25,048 nucleotides of DNA from a virus, in IMG/VR virus record IMGVR_UViG_3300022929_003074, positions 1 through 25,048 of that record. The stretch is one strand, 5' to 3'. The notes beneath the pieces are model-generated. The model was given only the letters and a program-made list of their open reading frames with translations, was not told where the DNA came from and made no database searches. A program made the translations under genes and the position numbers. Positions 1 through 5,317 of this stretch are shown here, in pieces. How positions within the stretch are numbered: the stretch's first letter is position 1; each line of letters begins with the position of its first letter.

Positions 1-479
1 AATGTTGTGCTAGTAAGAACATTCATATAATATTCATTACCATTCAATTCTGTCATGCCTGCTACGTCTGTAATTGTAACAGCAATACCTTCTGTAAAAC
101 TATGAGGGTTAGAAGTTGTTACAACAACTGGACTAGTTTGAGTTAGATTAGAAATTGCTTGGCTTGTTCCGCCAACTGTGCTAGTAATTGTTATTTCATT
201 ATTACTATTTCTACCAATTGAAATATTACTACCAGCAGTAATTTTTACTCCGGTATAATTAGAATTCACATCATTTAATCTAATCTCAGTCGTTCCAATA
301 GGAACATATAATTGGTAATCAACGTCAATTTCAAAACTATCATTCGTAGCATTGGGATTAAAGGCTACACCTGCGCCACCAGTAATAGTCAGTGTGTCAT
401 CGATGCCATCTGCTTCTAGAGTGACACCGTCTGGTTGTAATAAAATTTTTCTAAAAAAGTCGTAATATGCAGCAGGCAT
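1..479 (-). CDS. Fibre-like virion structural protein, N-terminal part (runs off left edge)
   Basis: An open frame on the minus strand begins with ATG at 479 and stays open for 159 codons to the window edge; the C-terminus is missing. A Shine-Dalgarno-like GAGGA lies just upstream on the minus strand and a late promoter is at 508-516. The protein starts MPAAYYDFFRKILLQPDGV and is rich in Thr, Asn, Gly and Val with alternating beta-strand character, as in phage fibres. Near the edge it has a PHSFTEGIAVTITDVAGMTE-type motif followed by LNG. That pattern recurs in phage tail and fibre proteins and is often labelled an E1 FCCH-like domain. It is transcribed away from the auxiliary block. The coding call is firm; the structural role is inferred from composition and motif. 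Confidence 0.8.
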   Translation of the reverse strand, partial: MPAAYYDFFRKILLQPDGVTLEADGIDDTLTITGGAGVAFNPNATNDSFEIDVDYQLYVPIGTTEIRLNDVNSNYTGVKITAGSNISIGRNSNNEITITSTVGGTSQAISNLTQTSPVVVTTSNPHSFTEGIAVTITDVAGMTELNGNEYYMNVLTSTT

Positions 480-507
480 TGATGTTCCTCAAAATTTGTT
501 AGTTATC

Positions 508-516
508 GTATTTATG
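508..516 (-). promoter_or_regulatory. T4-type late promoter for the minus-strand fibre gene
   Basis: Read on the minus strand this is CATAAATAC, one base from the T4 late consensus TATAAATA. It ends 28 bases before the ATG at 479 with an SD-like GAGGA in between. No -35 element is expected, since T4-like late transcription uses a phage sigma factor. Confidence 0.55.
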
Positions 517-1113
517 TTAAATAATGGTATGTACGTATTTGGCAATGGAGAAAGCCGCACTCCTGTAAACATTAACAAACTAGACGGCATTAAGATAGGA
601 TGCAATGCTATCTATCGCGATTATGCAATTGATCATTTAGTATGTGTAGATCGTCGTATGGTAATTGAAGCAATTGACAATGGTATAAATGATAATGCTT
701 TAGTTTATACTAGAGAAGATTGGTCTAGTCAATTCAAAGATTTTAAACACATTCGAACAGTACCGCAACTTCCTTATAACGGAACACAACGATGGGATGA
801 TCCGTGGAATTGGGGGAGCGGACCATACGCTGTATTACTAGCTGCAAAGCTGTGTAAGGGCGACACAGTGCGTCTACTAGGATTTGACTTGTATAGTTCT
901 AATCAAAATGTAAACAACGTGTACAAAGGTACTAGCAACTACGACAGTGCGGACAAACGAGCAGTAGATCCTAGATACTGGATACATCAAATTGGTAAAG
1001 TGTTTGAATTGTATCCACGAAGGAATTTTATAATATATCAATTGCCTGAGTGGGAGATACCGACAGCCTGGATTCACCCAAACGTAACGGTTGACACGAT
1101 AAGTAACTTGTAA
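514..1113 (+). CDS. DUF115/MptE-like Rossmann-fold protein (possible sugar-transfer enzyme)
   Basis: About 199 residues from the ATG at 514. In-frame alternatives are TTG at 496 and ATG at 529; the latter gives MYVFGNGES, which best matches the way such proteins usually begin, and none has a good SD site. The N-terminal GNGESR is a glycine-rich nucleotide-binding loop like that of DUF115/MptE-like proteins and related sialyltransferase-like folds. Further on are CNAIYRDYAIDHLVCVDRRM, a LLGFDLYS strand-turn and a conserved-looking AVDPRYWIHQ segment. The neighbours downstream are a QueD-like protein and a glycosyltransferase, so a role in glycosylation or nucleotide-sugar chemistry is plausible but unproven. 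The -35 box of the next promoter lies in its last codons. Coding is firm; the family call is moderate. Confidence 0.6.
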   Translation: MLNNGMYVFGNGESRTPVNINKLDGIKIGCNAIYRDYAIDHLVCVDRRMVIEAIDNGINDNALVYTREDWSSQFKDFKHIRTVPQLPYNGTQRWDDPWNWGSGPYAVLLAAKLCKGDTVRLLGFDLYSSNQNVNNVYKGTSNYDSADKRAVDPRYWIHQIGKVFELYPRRNFIIYQLPEWEIPTAWIHPNVTVDTISNL

Positions 1114-1119
1114 TATAAT
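1091..1119 (+). promoter_or_regulatory. Consensus sigma-70 (early) promoter before QueD
   Basis: TTGACA at 1091-1096 and TATAAT at 1114-1119 are separated by exactly 17 bases, a perfect match to the bacterial housekeeping consensus. The -35 box is inside the end of the upstream gene and the -10 starts directly after its stop codon. It should drive early transcription of the QueD-glycosyltransferase pair by unmodified host RNA polymerase. Confidence 0.82.
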
Positions 1120-1151
1120 AGTTACTAAAGTGGACTTTGTGTTCGACCCAC

Positions 1152-1159
1152 TATAAATA
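1152..1159 (+). promoter_or_regulatory. Perfect T4-type late promoter before QueD
   Basis: TATAAATA matches the T4 late consensus at all eight positions and lies 35 bases before the QueD start, with an AGGAG site at 1181-1185 in between. With the sigma-70 promoter 33 bases upstream, this gives tandem early and late control of the same gene. Confidence 0.75.
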
Positions 1160-1194
1160 TTCCGCGCACTCCATTAACACAGGAGTTTAAAAAA

Positions 1195-1668
1195 ATGGCT
1201 TACTATTCGACTAAAACATACGGACATAACATTGGACTATCAGCAGTGTTCCGTCAACCTAACGCAGATCATTCACACTGTCATCTGCTACATGGTTACA
1301 GTCTAGCATTTAAATTTACATTCGGTTGTAGTGAATTAGACAACAAAAATTGGGCAGTAGACTTCGGTGGACTAAAGCCGTTAAAGGCTTGGCTTGAAGA
1401 TAGTTTTGATCACAAAGTAGCATTAGATGCTAACGACCCGCATCTAGAAAAGTTTCGTGAACTAGAAGCACTTGACTTAGCAGAACTACGCATCTTTGAC
1501 GGTGTTGGAGTAGAAAAGTTTGCTGAACACGCATGGCGTTTTGCTGATAACTTGATTCGAAACGCAAGTAGTGGACGATGCTGGTGCGAAAGTGTTGAGT
1601 GCTCAGAGCATGGTGCTAACAGTGCAATCTATACTCCATACACAACGCAGAAAACTTCATTTGCATAA
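1195..1668 (+). CDS. queD: QueD-like 6-pyruvoyl/6-carboxy-tetrahydropterin synthase homologue
   Basis: This 157-residue protein belongs to the PTPS/QueD family, which converts dihydroneopterin triphosphate to 6-carboxy- or 6-pyruvoyl-tetrahydropterin, the former on the way to preQ0 and 7-deazaguanines. Visible family features are HCHLLHGYSLAF with catalytic-type Cys29, the AVDFGGLKPLK segment, FDHKVAL with Asp72-His73, and the C-terminal VECSEHGANSAIY with Glu135. The usual zinc site is altered: the family HGH is HGY (Tyr35), and the expected SAAH histidine appears as SAVF (Phe19). Nearby His26, His28 and His30 might substitute. An AGGAG site precedes the ATG, and the stop abuts the glycosyltransferase start. 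It has early and late promoters. No other queuosine-pathway gene is in the window, so the product actually made is unknown. Confidence 0.82.
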   Translation: MAYYSTKTYGHNIGLSAVFRQPNADHSHCHLLHGYSLAFKFTFGCSELDNKNWAVDFGGLKPLKAWLEDSFDHKVALDANDPHLEKFRELEALDLAELRIFDGVGVEKFAEHAWRFADNLIRNASSGRCWCESVECSEHGANSAIYTPYTTQKTSFA

Positions 1669-2469
1669 ATGAAAAACTGGACTGAAAGTAAGGAAGAACG
1701 CAGGGCTCGTAAAGCAAAAGAAAGTGCAGAACGAGCCCTTGATGTTACTGTACCCAAAAATAACAACAAGCGTTATGTAGTTTGTTTAAAATGGGGGGAC
1801 AAGTACAGTGCAGACTATGTAAACGTACTTGCTCGTATGGTCAAACGCAATCTTACATTAGATTACGAGTTTGTTTGCTTCACTGAAAATCCACAAGGGT
1901 TAGATTCAGACATTAGGATAGAGCCGCTGACTGTTACAACAGAAATAACAGGTTGGTGGCACAAACCTATGTTCTTTAATCCGAACATTGGACTCAACGG
2001 AACTATATTGTTCTTTGACTTAGATGTAGTTATTTTTAGAAATATTGATAATTTATTTTTACATCGTCCGGGTGAATTTTTAATCATTAGAGATTTTAAT
2101 AGACATGTAATTAATAACTATCAAAAGTTTAATAGTAGCGTGTTTAGATTAGAAACTGGCAACCATAGTAATGTTTATACTGACTTTATTAAACAACCAA
2201 GTAGCATTGTAAGAAAGTATCACGGCGACCAAGACTGGATTCGTGCATCTATCACTAACAGCTACGCATTTTGGCCAGACGAATGGATACAAAGTTACAA
2301 ATGGGAAATGCGTGGAAAACCGAGAATGGATCGGGCTGTTCGCGGACAAAGAGATTTTATTACGCCCGGACATCCAACATTGCTTACTAATACTAGTGTT
2401 GCTGTATTTCACGGAGATCCTAATCCGCATATTTGCAAGGATCCATGGGTGGTTGACAATTGGCGCTAA
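1669..2469 (+). CDS. Phage glycosyltransferase (GT-A type, DxD motif)
   Basis: 266 residues; the ATG follows the QueD stop codon with no gap, suggesting translational coupling. After a charged, probably helical N-terminus (residues 5-25, rich in Lys, Arg and Glu), the core starts at KRYVVCLKWGDKYSADYVNV. ILFFDLDVVIF carries a DxD metal-binding motif (Asp117, Asp119) preceded by hydrophobic residues, as in GT-A glycosyltransferases such as GT8-like enzymes. HGDQDWI (185-191) and VFHGDPNPH (247-254) are typical of the C-terminal acceptor and metal-binding part of these enzymes. It presumably transfers a sugar from a nucleotide donor. The acceptor could be modified phage DNA, a virion protein or a host glycan; the sequence does not decide this. 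The family-level call is good, the substrate unknown. Confidence 0.78.
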   Translation: MKNWTESKEERRARKAKESAERALDVTVPKNNNKRYVVCLKWGDKYSADYVNVLARMVKRNLTLDYEFVCFTENPQGLDSDIRIEPLTVTTEITGWWHKPMFFNPNIGLNGTILFFDLDVVIFRNIDNLFLHRPGEFLIIRDFNRHVINNYQKFNSSVFRLETGNHSNVYTDFIKQPSSIVRKYHGDQDWIRASITNSYAFWPDEWIQSYKWEMRGKPRMDRAVRGQRDFITPGHPTLLTNTSVAVFHGDPNPHICKDPWVVDNWR

Positions 2470-2481
2470 CGATAGTATAAT
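2453..2481 (+). promoter_or_regulatory. Consensus sigma-70 (early) promoter before uvsE
   Basis: TTGACA at 2453-2458, a 17-base spacer and TATAAT at 2476-2481 form a second perfect consensus promoter. It overlaps the last codons and stop of the glycosyltransferase gene and lies 33 bases before the uvsE ATG. Confidence 0.85.
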
Positions 2482-2514
2482 ATAAACTAAGTTAACAAAC
2501 ATTAGGCACACAGA

Positions 2515-3642
2515 ATGATTCAACGTATAGGCTTCGCATGTAAATACATGCATCCAGATCAAAACCAATCTAAGAAACTGCTTGAAGAAATCCAGCGGCC
2601 ACTAAATACAAAGTCAACTACAGTGCAATGGCTTAATCGTCAAAGTCGTAATGATGCAGAGCAACGGCTGTGGGACATTATGGTGCATAATATTGATGCG
2701 TATAGGAGATTGATCGAATATGTTGGAAGTTTACCACAAGGCCTTAGAATGGTTAGACTCGGTAGCGACGTCCTTCCTGTGTACACTCAGTCTGATTGGC
2801 GGTACTATTGGAGACTACCAGACGTTGTCGCTTATTGTGAAAGAGAGTTTGCCAAGGTGGGTGAGATTGCTCGTAGGCTTGATGTTCGTCTCAGTATGCA
2901 TCCTGGGCAGTTTACAGTTCTTGCTAGTGACGATGAAGGTATTGTAGAGAGGAGCATAGAAGAGTTTGAATATCACACCGATGTCATCCGCTGGATGGGC
3001 TATGGCCGACAATTCCAAGACTTCAAGTGCAACGTACACATCAGCGGCCGCAAAGGTCCAGCCGGTATCAAAGACGCACTTAAACGTTTGTCACCGGAGG
3101 CAAGAAACTGTATTACAATCGAGAACGACGAAAACAAATGGGGAATCGACGACTCACTTGAGCTTGCAAACGATCTCGCTTTGGTGCTAGATATACACCA
3201 TACATGGTGCAGAGAAGGAGAGTATTTTGATGTCAATGATGATCGTTTTAAAAGGATTATTGATAGTTGGCGTGGCGTTAGGCCTGTCATACATTATAGC
3301 CTTAGTCGCGGAGAGTTTCTCCAAAACGTACCACGAAATGTACGACCCAATTTCCAAACGCTCATTGACCAAGGATACAAAAAAGCCAAACTAAGAGCGC
3401 ACAGTGATTGGTATACTAATGATGCTGTAAATGACTACGCACTTAGTTTCCTTCCCTACGCAGATATCATGTGTGAAAGCAAAATGAAGAACTTAGCATC
3501 AATAGAGTTATACGAATATGCCAATACCAGAAAAGATCAACTTTCAAAAGGAATCAATGAGCTTTTACGCTTTCAACAATCGCAGAATCAAAGTAACACA
3601 GAAACGTTCACTGCTACCGAGGAAATGCTTCCTGTCTCGTAA
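2515..3642 (+). CDS. uvsE: UV-damage endonuclease UvsE/UVDE
   Basis: 375 residues with the full set of UVDE motifs, a TIM-barrel metalloenzyme that nicks DNA 5' to UV photoproducts and starts alternative excision repair. In order: RIGFACKY at the N-terminus, RLGSDVLP (81-88), LSMHPGQFTVLAS (126-138, metal-ligand His129), CNVHISG (172-178), ITIENDE (200-206), LVLDIHH (223-229), VIHYSLSR (258-265), RAHSDWY (294-300) and DIMCESKMKNLA (317-328). Family members are usually near 300 residues; the extra length is mostly a polar C-terminal tail after about residue 340. It has its own sigma-70 promoter and no late promoter, which fits early repair of incoming DNA in sunlit water. Its 3' end overlaps the next gene by 86 bases. 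Confidence 0.93.
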   Translation: MIQRIGFACKYMHPDQNQSKKLLEEIQRPLNTKSTTVQWLNRQSRNDAEQRLWDIMVHNIDAYRRLIEYVGSLPQGLRMVRLGSDVLPVYTQSDWRYYWRLPDVVAYCEREFAKVGEIARRLDVRLSMHPGQFTVLASDDEGIVERSIEEFEYHTDVIRWMGYGRQFQDFKCNVHISGRKGPAGIKDALKRLSPEARNCITIENDENKWGIDDSLELANDLALVLDIHHTWCREGEYFDVNDDRFKRIIDSWRGVRPVIHYSLSRGEFLQNVPRNVRPNFQTLIDQGYKKAKLRAHSDWYTNDAVNDYALSFLPYADIMCESKMKNLASIELYEYANTRKDQLSKGINELLRFQQSQNQSNTETFTATEEMLPVS

Positions 3643-3769
3643 ACAGTTATGGTTTAAACGCTGCGAAGTAATAAGCACTATGCTAACAGGTCCAGGCGAG
3701 CCAATATTCGAAGACTTCTGGTGTGACGCAAAAGAATTTTTATTACACGAACTAAAACGCCCACGATAA
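3557..3769 (+). CDS. Small conserved-looking hypothetical protein overlapping uvsE
   Basis: I chose the ATG at 3557 (70 residues, MSFYAFNNRRIKVTQKR...) over an in-frame ATG at 3518 because AAAAGGA at 3546-3552 is a good SD site at proper spacing. The first 86 bases lie in another frame inside the uvsE tail. The protein is basic and aromatic. Its C-terminal half, LTGPGEPIFEDFWCDAKEFL, looks like a compact conserved domain rather than random translation. No function is recognised. Its stop codon lies within the late promoter of the following gene. Confidence 0.65.
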   Translation: MSFYAFNNRRIKVTQKRSLLPRKCFLSRKQLWFKRCEVISTMLTGPGEPIFEDFWCDAKEFLLHELKRPR

Positions 3770-3772
3770 ATA
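3765..3772 (+). promoter_or_regulatory. T4-type late promoter
   Basis: GATAAATA, followed by C, ends 18 bases before the ATG at 3791. Only an SD-like GGAGA lies between. It overlaps the stop codon of the preceding gene. Confidence 0.65.
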
Positions 3773-3790
3773 CTGTATGGAGAATATGCA

Positions 3791-4078
3791 ATGAGTTATC
3801 TAAACAAAATGTACGGTAGAAATAAGCCGCAAGAAACAAAAGAATCTAACAAGAATCCTAATCGTGTAGCAGGCGGCTTGCGAGCACAAGGTGTTGATAC
3901 TTTAACTATCTTAGGTGAAGACGGATCTAGTCAAGAGCTTCCTACACTAGCATATGTTCGTAGTTTGGAAGAGCAGTCAAGAAAACAGCGAGCTGCTATC
4001 GCTGTGTTAGAACGAAAGCTGACTCGCCAAGAAACTGCAATAGCGCAGTTACAATCTGCTTTTACGCAGAGGTCTTAG
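3791..4078 (+). CDS. Small coiled-coil protein of unknown function
   Basis: 95 residues beginning MSYLNKMYGRNKPQETKESN. The N-terminal 35 residues are polar and basic and probably flexible. A short beta-like segment follows (DTLTILGEDGSSQELPTLAY). The C-terminus from about residue 58 (SLEEQSRKQRAAIAVLERKL onward) has heptad spacing of Leu, Ile and Ala expected of a coiled coil. The late promoter suggests a virion or assembly role, but no family is recognised. The last 17 bases overlap the end of the convergent minus-strand gene. Confidence 0.8.
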   Translation: MSYLNKMYGRNKPQETKESNKNPNRVAGGLRAQGVDTLTILGEDGSSQELPTLAYVRSLEEQSRKQRAAIAVLERKLTRQETAIAQLQSAFTQRS

Positions 4079-4382
4079 GTTTACGACCACGCTTTGCAGG
4101 CTCTGCTTTAACAGCAGCAGGCTTTTTAGAAGCAGTCTTTGGGGCTGCTTTTTTAGTGGCTGTTGCTTTAGGCTTTGCAGGTGCTTTAGCTTTAGTTGCC
4201 GCAGGCTTTTTAGCTTGCGTTTTAGGCTTTGCAACTGGTTTAGCTTGCTCTTCGTAAGTTGCAGAGTTAGCAGCTACTGGCTTATCACCAGTTGGAAATG
4301 GCCAGTTAGTAGTAGGATCTACTTGAATTGGTTCTGCATAGTTAGTTGTTGAGCTGAATAGATTTTTAATCCAATTAAACAT
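4062..4382 (-). CDS. Protein with Ala/Lys/Pro-rich basic tail (histone H1-like composition)
   Basis: 106 residues. The first 40 or so (MFNWIKNLFSSTTNYAEPIQ..., then DPTTNWPFPTGDKPV) look like a short folded or membrane-proximal head. From about residue 48 the protein is almost entirely Ala, Lys, Pro and Thr in PAATKAKAPAKPKAT-type repeats and ends KRGRKPKTSA, which contains an AT-hook-like RGRKP. Such tails occur in histone H1-like and nucleoid-binding proteins, so nucleic-acid binding is a reasonable inference. An AAGGAG site precedes the ATG and a late promoter lies at 4406-4414. It converges on the coiled-coil gene with a 17-base overlap. No specific family is recognised. Confidence 0.82.
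   Translation of the reverse strand: MFNWIKNLFSSTTNYAEPIQVDPTTNWPFPTGDKPVAANSATYEEQAKPVAKPKTQAKKPAATKAKAPAKPKATATKKAAPKTASKKPAAVKAEPAKRGRKPKTSA
4128..4154 (+). terminator. Possible intrinsic terminator for the plus-strand coiled-coil gene
   Basis: AGAAGCAG and CTGCTTTT can pair (8 base pairs including one G-U) around a 9-base loop, and a run of six T overlaps the right arm. It lies 50 bases past the plus-strand stop codon. It is inside the repetitive Ala/Lys coding sequence of the opposite gene, so it may be a by-product of codon composition. Confidence 0.3.
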
Positions 4383-4400
4383 TTTTTAATTCTCCTTAAG

Positions 4401-4408
4401 GATAAGTA
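4401..4408 (+). promoter_or_regulatory. Possible late promoter for the small membrane protein gene
   Basis: GATAAGTA differs by one base from the GATAAATA used elsewhere in the window and ends 21 bases before the ATG at 4430, the same distance as the clearer late promoters. It overlaps the divergent late promoter on the other strand. Confidence 0.4.
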
Positions 4409-4414
4409 TTTACA
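4406..4414 (-). promoter_or_regulatory. T4-type late promoter for the basic-tailed protein gene
   Basis: The minus strand reads TGTAAATAC, ending 23 bases before the ATG at 4382, with TTAAGGAG as a strong SD between. Confidence 0.58.
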
Positions 4415-4429
4415 GTAAGGAGAACTACT

Positions 4430-4597
4430 ATGATACAAAAGTGGATTATGGCTAGACTAAAAGAACGTACTACACTAGATGGTGCTATTCTAATTGGTGC
4501 TGGCGTAGCGTTTTTAATCTTTAAACCAATCGCAAGTTTAGTAGCATACGGTGCTATTGCATACGGTGCTTGGACACTATTCAAGAAAGAAGACTAA
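4430..4597 (+). CDS. Small predicted membrane protein (55 residues)
   Basis: An ATG at 4430 preceded by TAAGGAG opens a 55-codon frame, MIQKWIMARLKERTTLDGAI and onward, ending FKKED. Residues about 19-51 are almost wholly hydrophobic (AILIGAGVAFLIF, then SLVAYGAIAYGAWTLF), enough for one long or two short membrane helices, with basic residues on the N-terminal side. Short hydrophobic proteins of this form are common in marine T4-like phages, mostly without known function. It is flanked by minus-strand genes, and its stop overlaps the end of the zinc-ribbon gene by four bases. Confidence 0.75.
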   Translation: MIQKWIMARLKERTTLDGAILIGAGVAFLIFKPIASLVAYGAIAYGAWTLFKKED

Positions 4598-4881
4598 AGT
4601 TTACCAATTGGTAAATCACTAGAAGCAGGCATATCCCAGATATGCTTGCGTTCAACACCTTTTCGTTGTGCAAATGTCTTACTATCGCAGGTCTTACATA
4701 CGTGAAAGTAATTATTACTTAGACGTTTTGGATCCATATCTCCTCTAGGGCGTGTAAACTCTACGTCACAACTGTCACATCTAAATACAGCATATGTACG
4801 TTTACGAGTATACGGATGCTCTGCTCCTAATTTACTCTTGCGAACGTGCCGGGTCTCTTCCTGAAATTCTCTTATGAACAT
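4594..4881 (-). CDS. Zinc-ribbon protein of unknown function
   Basis: 95 residues with two CxxC pairs, Cys35/Cys38 (FRCDSCDVEF) and Cys62/Cys65 (HVCKTCDSKTF), 23 residues apart, as expected for a zinc ribbon. The flanks are basic (RHVRKSKLG and AQRKGVERKH), consistent with nucleic-acid binding. Similar small zinc-finger proteins occur in marine T4-like phages, and some resemble the zinc-binding part of HNH-type proteins, but no nuclease motif is present. Residues RLSNNYFHVC look conserved in type. The start has no clear SD. A TGTAAATAT late-like element lies only five bases upstream, so the mRNA would be nearly leaderless or come from another promoter. Confidence 0.8.
   Translation of the reverse strand: MFIREFQEETRHVRKSKLGAEHPYTRKRTYAVFRCDSCDVEFTRPRGDMDPKRLSNNYFHVCKTCDSKTFAQRKGVERKHIWDMPASSDLPIGKL
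4600..4615. repeat. Perfect 16-base palindrome at convergent gene ends
   Basis: TTTACCAATTGGTAAA equals its own reverse complement. It lies three bases past the stop codon of the plus-strand membrane protein gene and encodes part of the C-terminus of the minus-strand zinc-ribbon protein. It could form a 6-bp stem with a 4-base loop, but no T run follows on either strand. Confidence 0.6.
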
Positions 4882-4914
4882 AACTATATTTACATTAAGA
4901 TTATAAAATTAAAT

Positions 4915-4922
4915 AATAAATA
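4915..4922 (+). promoter_or_regulatory. T4-type late promoter for the IscA-fibre operon
   Basis: AATAAATA, followed by C, ends 21 bases before the IscA-like ATG at 4944, with GAAGGA as SD between. No other promoter is visible before the giant fibre gene, so this probably drives both. Confidence 0.65.
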
Positions 4923-4943
4923 CACTAGCGAAGGATTAAAAAC

Positions 4944-5303
4944 ATGAGTATTTGTACAGTAACAGCTCGAGCAAATCATCAAATTGGCAAATTATGTCAA
5001 GAAAATGACTGTTACGCAATCAGCTTAAACCTTAAAGGAGGCGGCTGTGCTGGCTTTGAATACGAATGGGGAACCCTACAAGTAGAAGAAATTGAAGAAC
5101 ATGACTTTGTAATAGCATGTGATCAAGGTAGTTTAGTTATAGGCGCACACAGTTTAATGTTTTTAGCAGGAACAGAGATTGATTATGTTAAAAGCATAGT
5201 CGGTGCAAATTTTGAGATAAGAAATCCTAACGCAAAATCCGCATGTGGTTGCGGAGTTAGCGTAAATTTTGATATGGACAAGCTGGCAACCCCAGCAATA
5301 TAA
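4944..5303 (+). CDS. A-type Fe-S carrier protein, HesB/IscA family
   Basis: 119 residues, the usual size of IscA/ErpA-type proteins, which hold and deliver iron or Fe-S clusters. The three ligand cysteines are present: Cys35 in GGGCAGFEY, and Cys101 and Cys103 in SACGCGVSV. The family segments DQGSLVIGAHSLMFLAGTEI, then DYVKS and ANFEIRNPNAKS, lie where expected. HesB-like genes are known from marine T4-like phages, where the client protein is not established. Here the gene sits directly before the giant fibre gene (14-base gap) behind a late promoter, so it is probably made together with virion proteins. The family call is very firm; the client is unknown. Confidence 0.92.
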   Translation: MSICTVTARANHQIGKLCQENDCYAISLNLKGGGCAGFEYEWGTLQVEEIEEHDFVIACDQGSLVIGAHSLMFLAGTEIDYVKSIVGANFEIRNPNAKSACGCGVSVNFDMDKLATPAI

Positions 5304-5317
5304 ACGGAGTAATTTAA

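Noticed and set aside
2149-2568. 139-codon open frame on the minus strand
   Set aside because: It is antisense to the glycosyltransferase and crosses the uvsE promoter. It has no SD or recognisable domain, and the plus-strand protein has clear motifs.
4049-4234. Lys/Leu/Gln-rich 61-codon minus-strand frame
   Set aside because: It is a frame-shifted reading of the Ala/Lys repeat region in the 4062-4382 gene on the same strand. It has no start context.
4886-4894. TGTAAATAT on the minus strand before the zinc-ribbon gene
   Set aside because: It resembles a late promoter but ends only about five bases before the start codon. Other late promoters here leave 18-35 bases.
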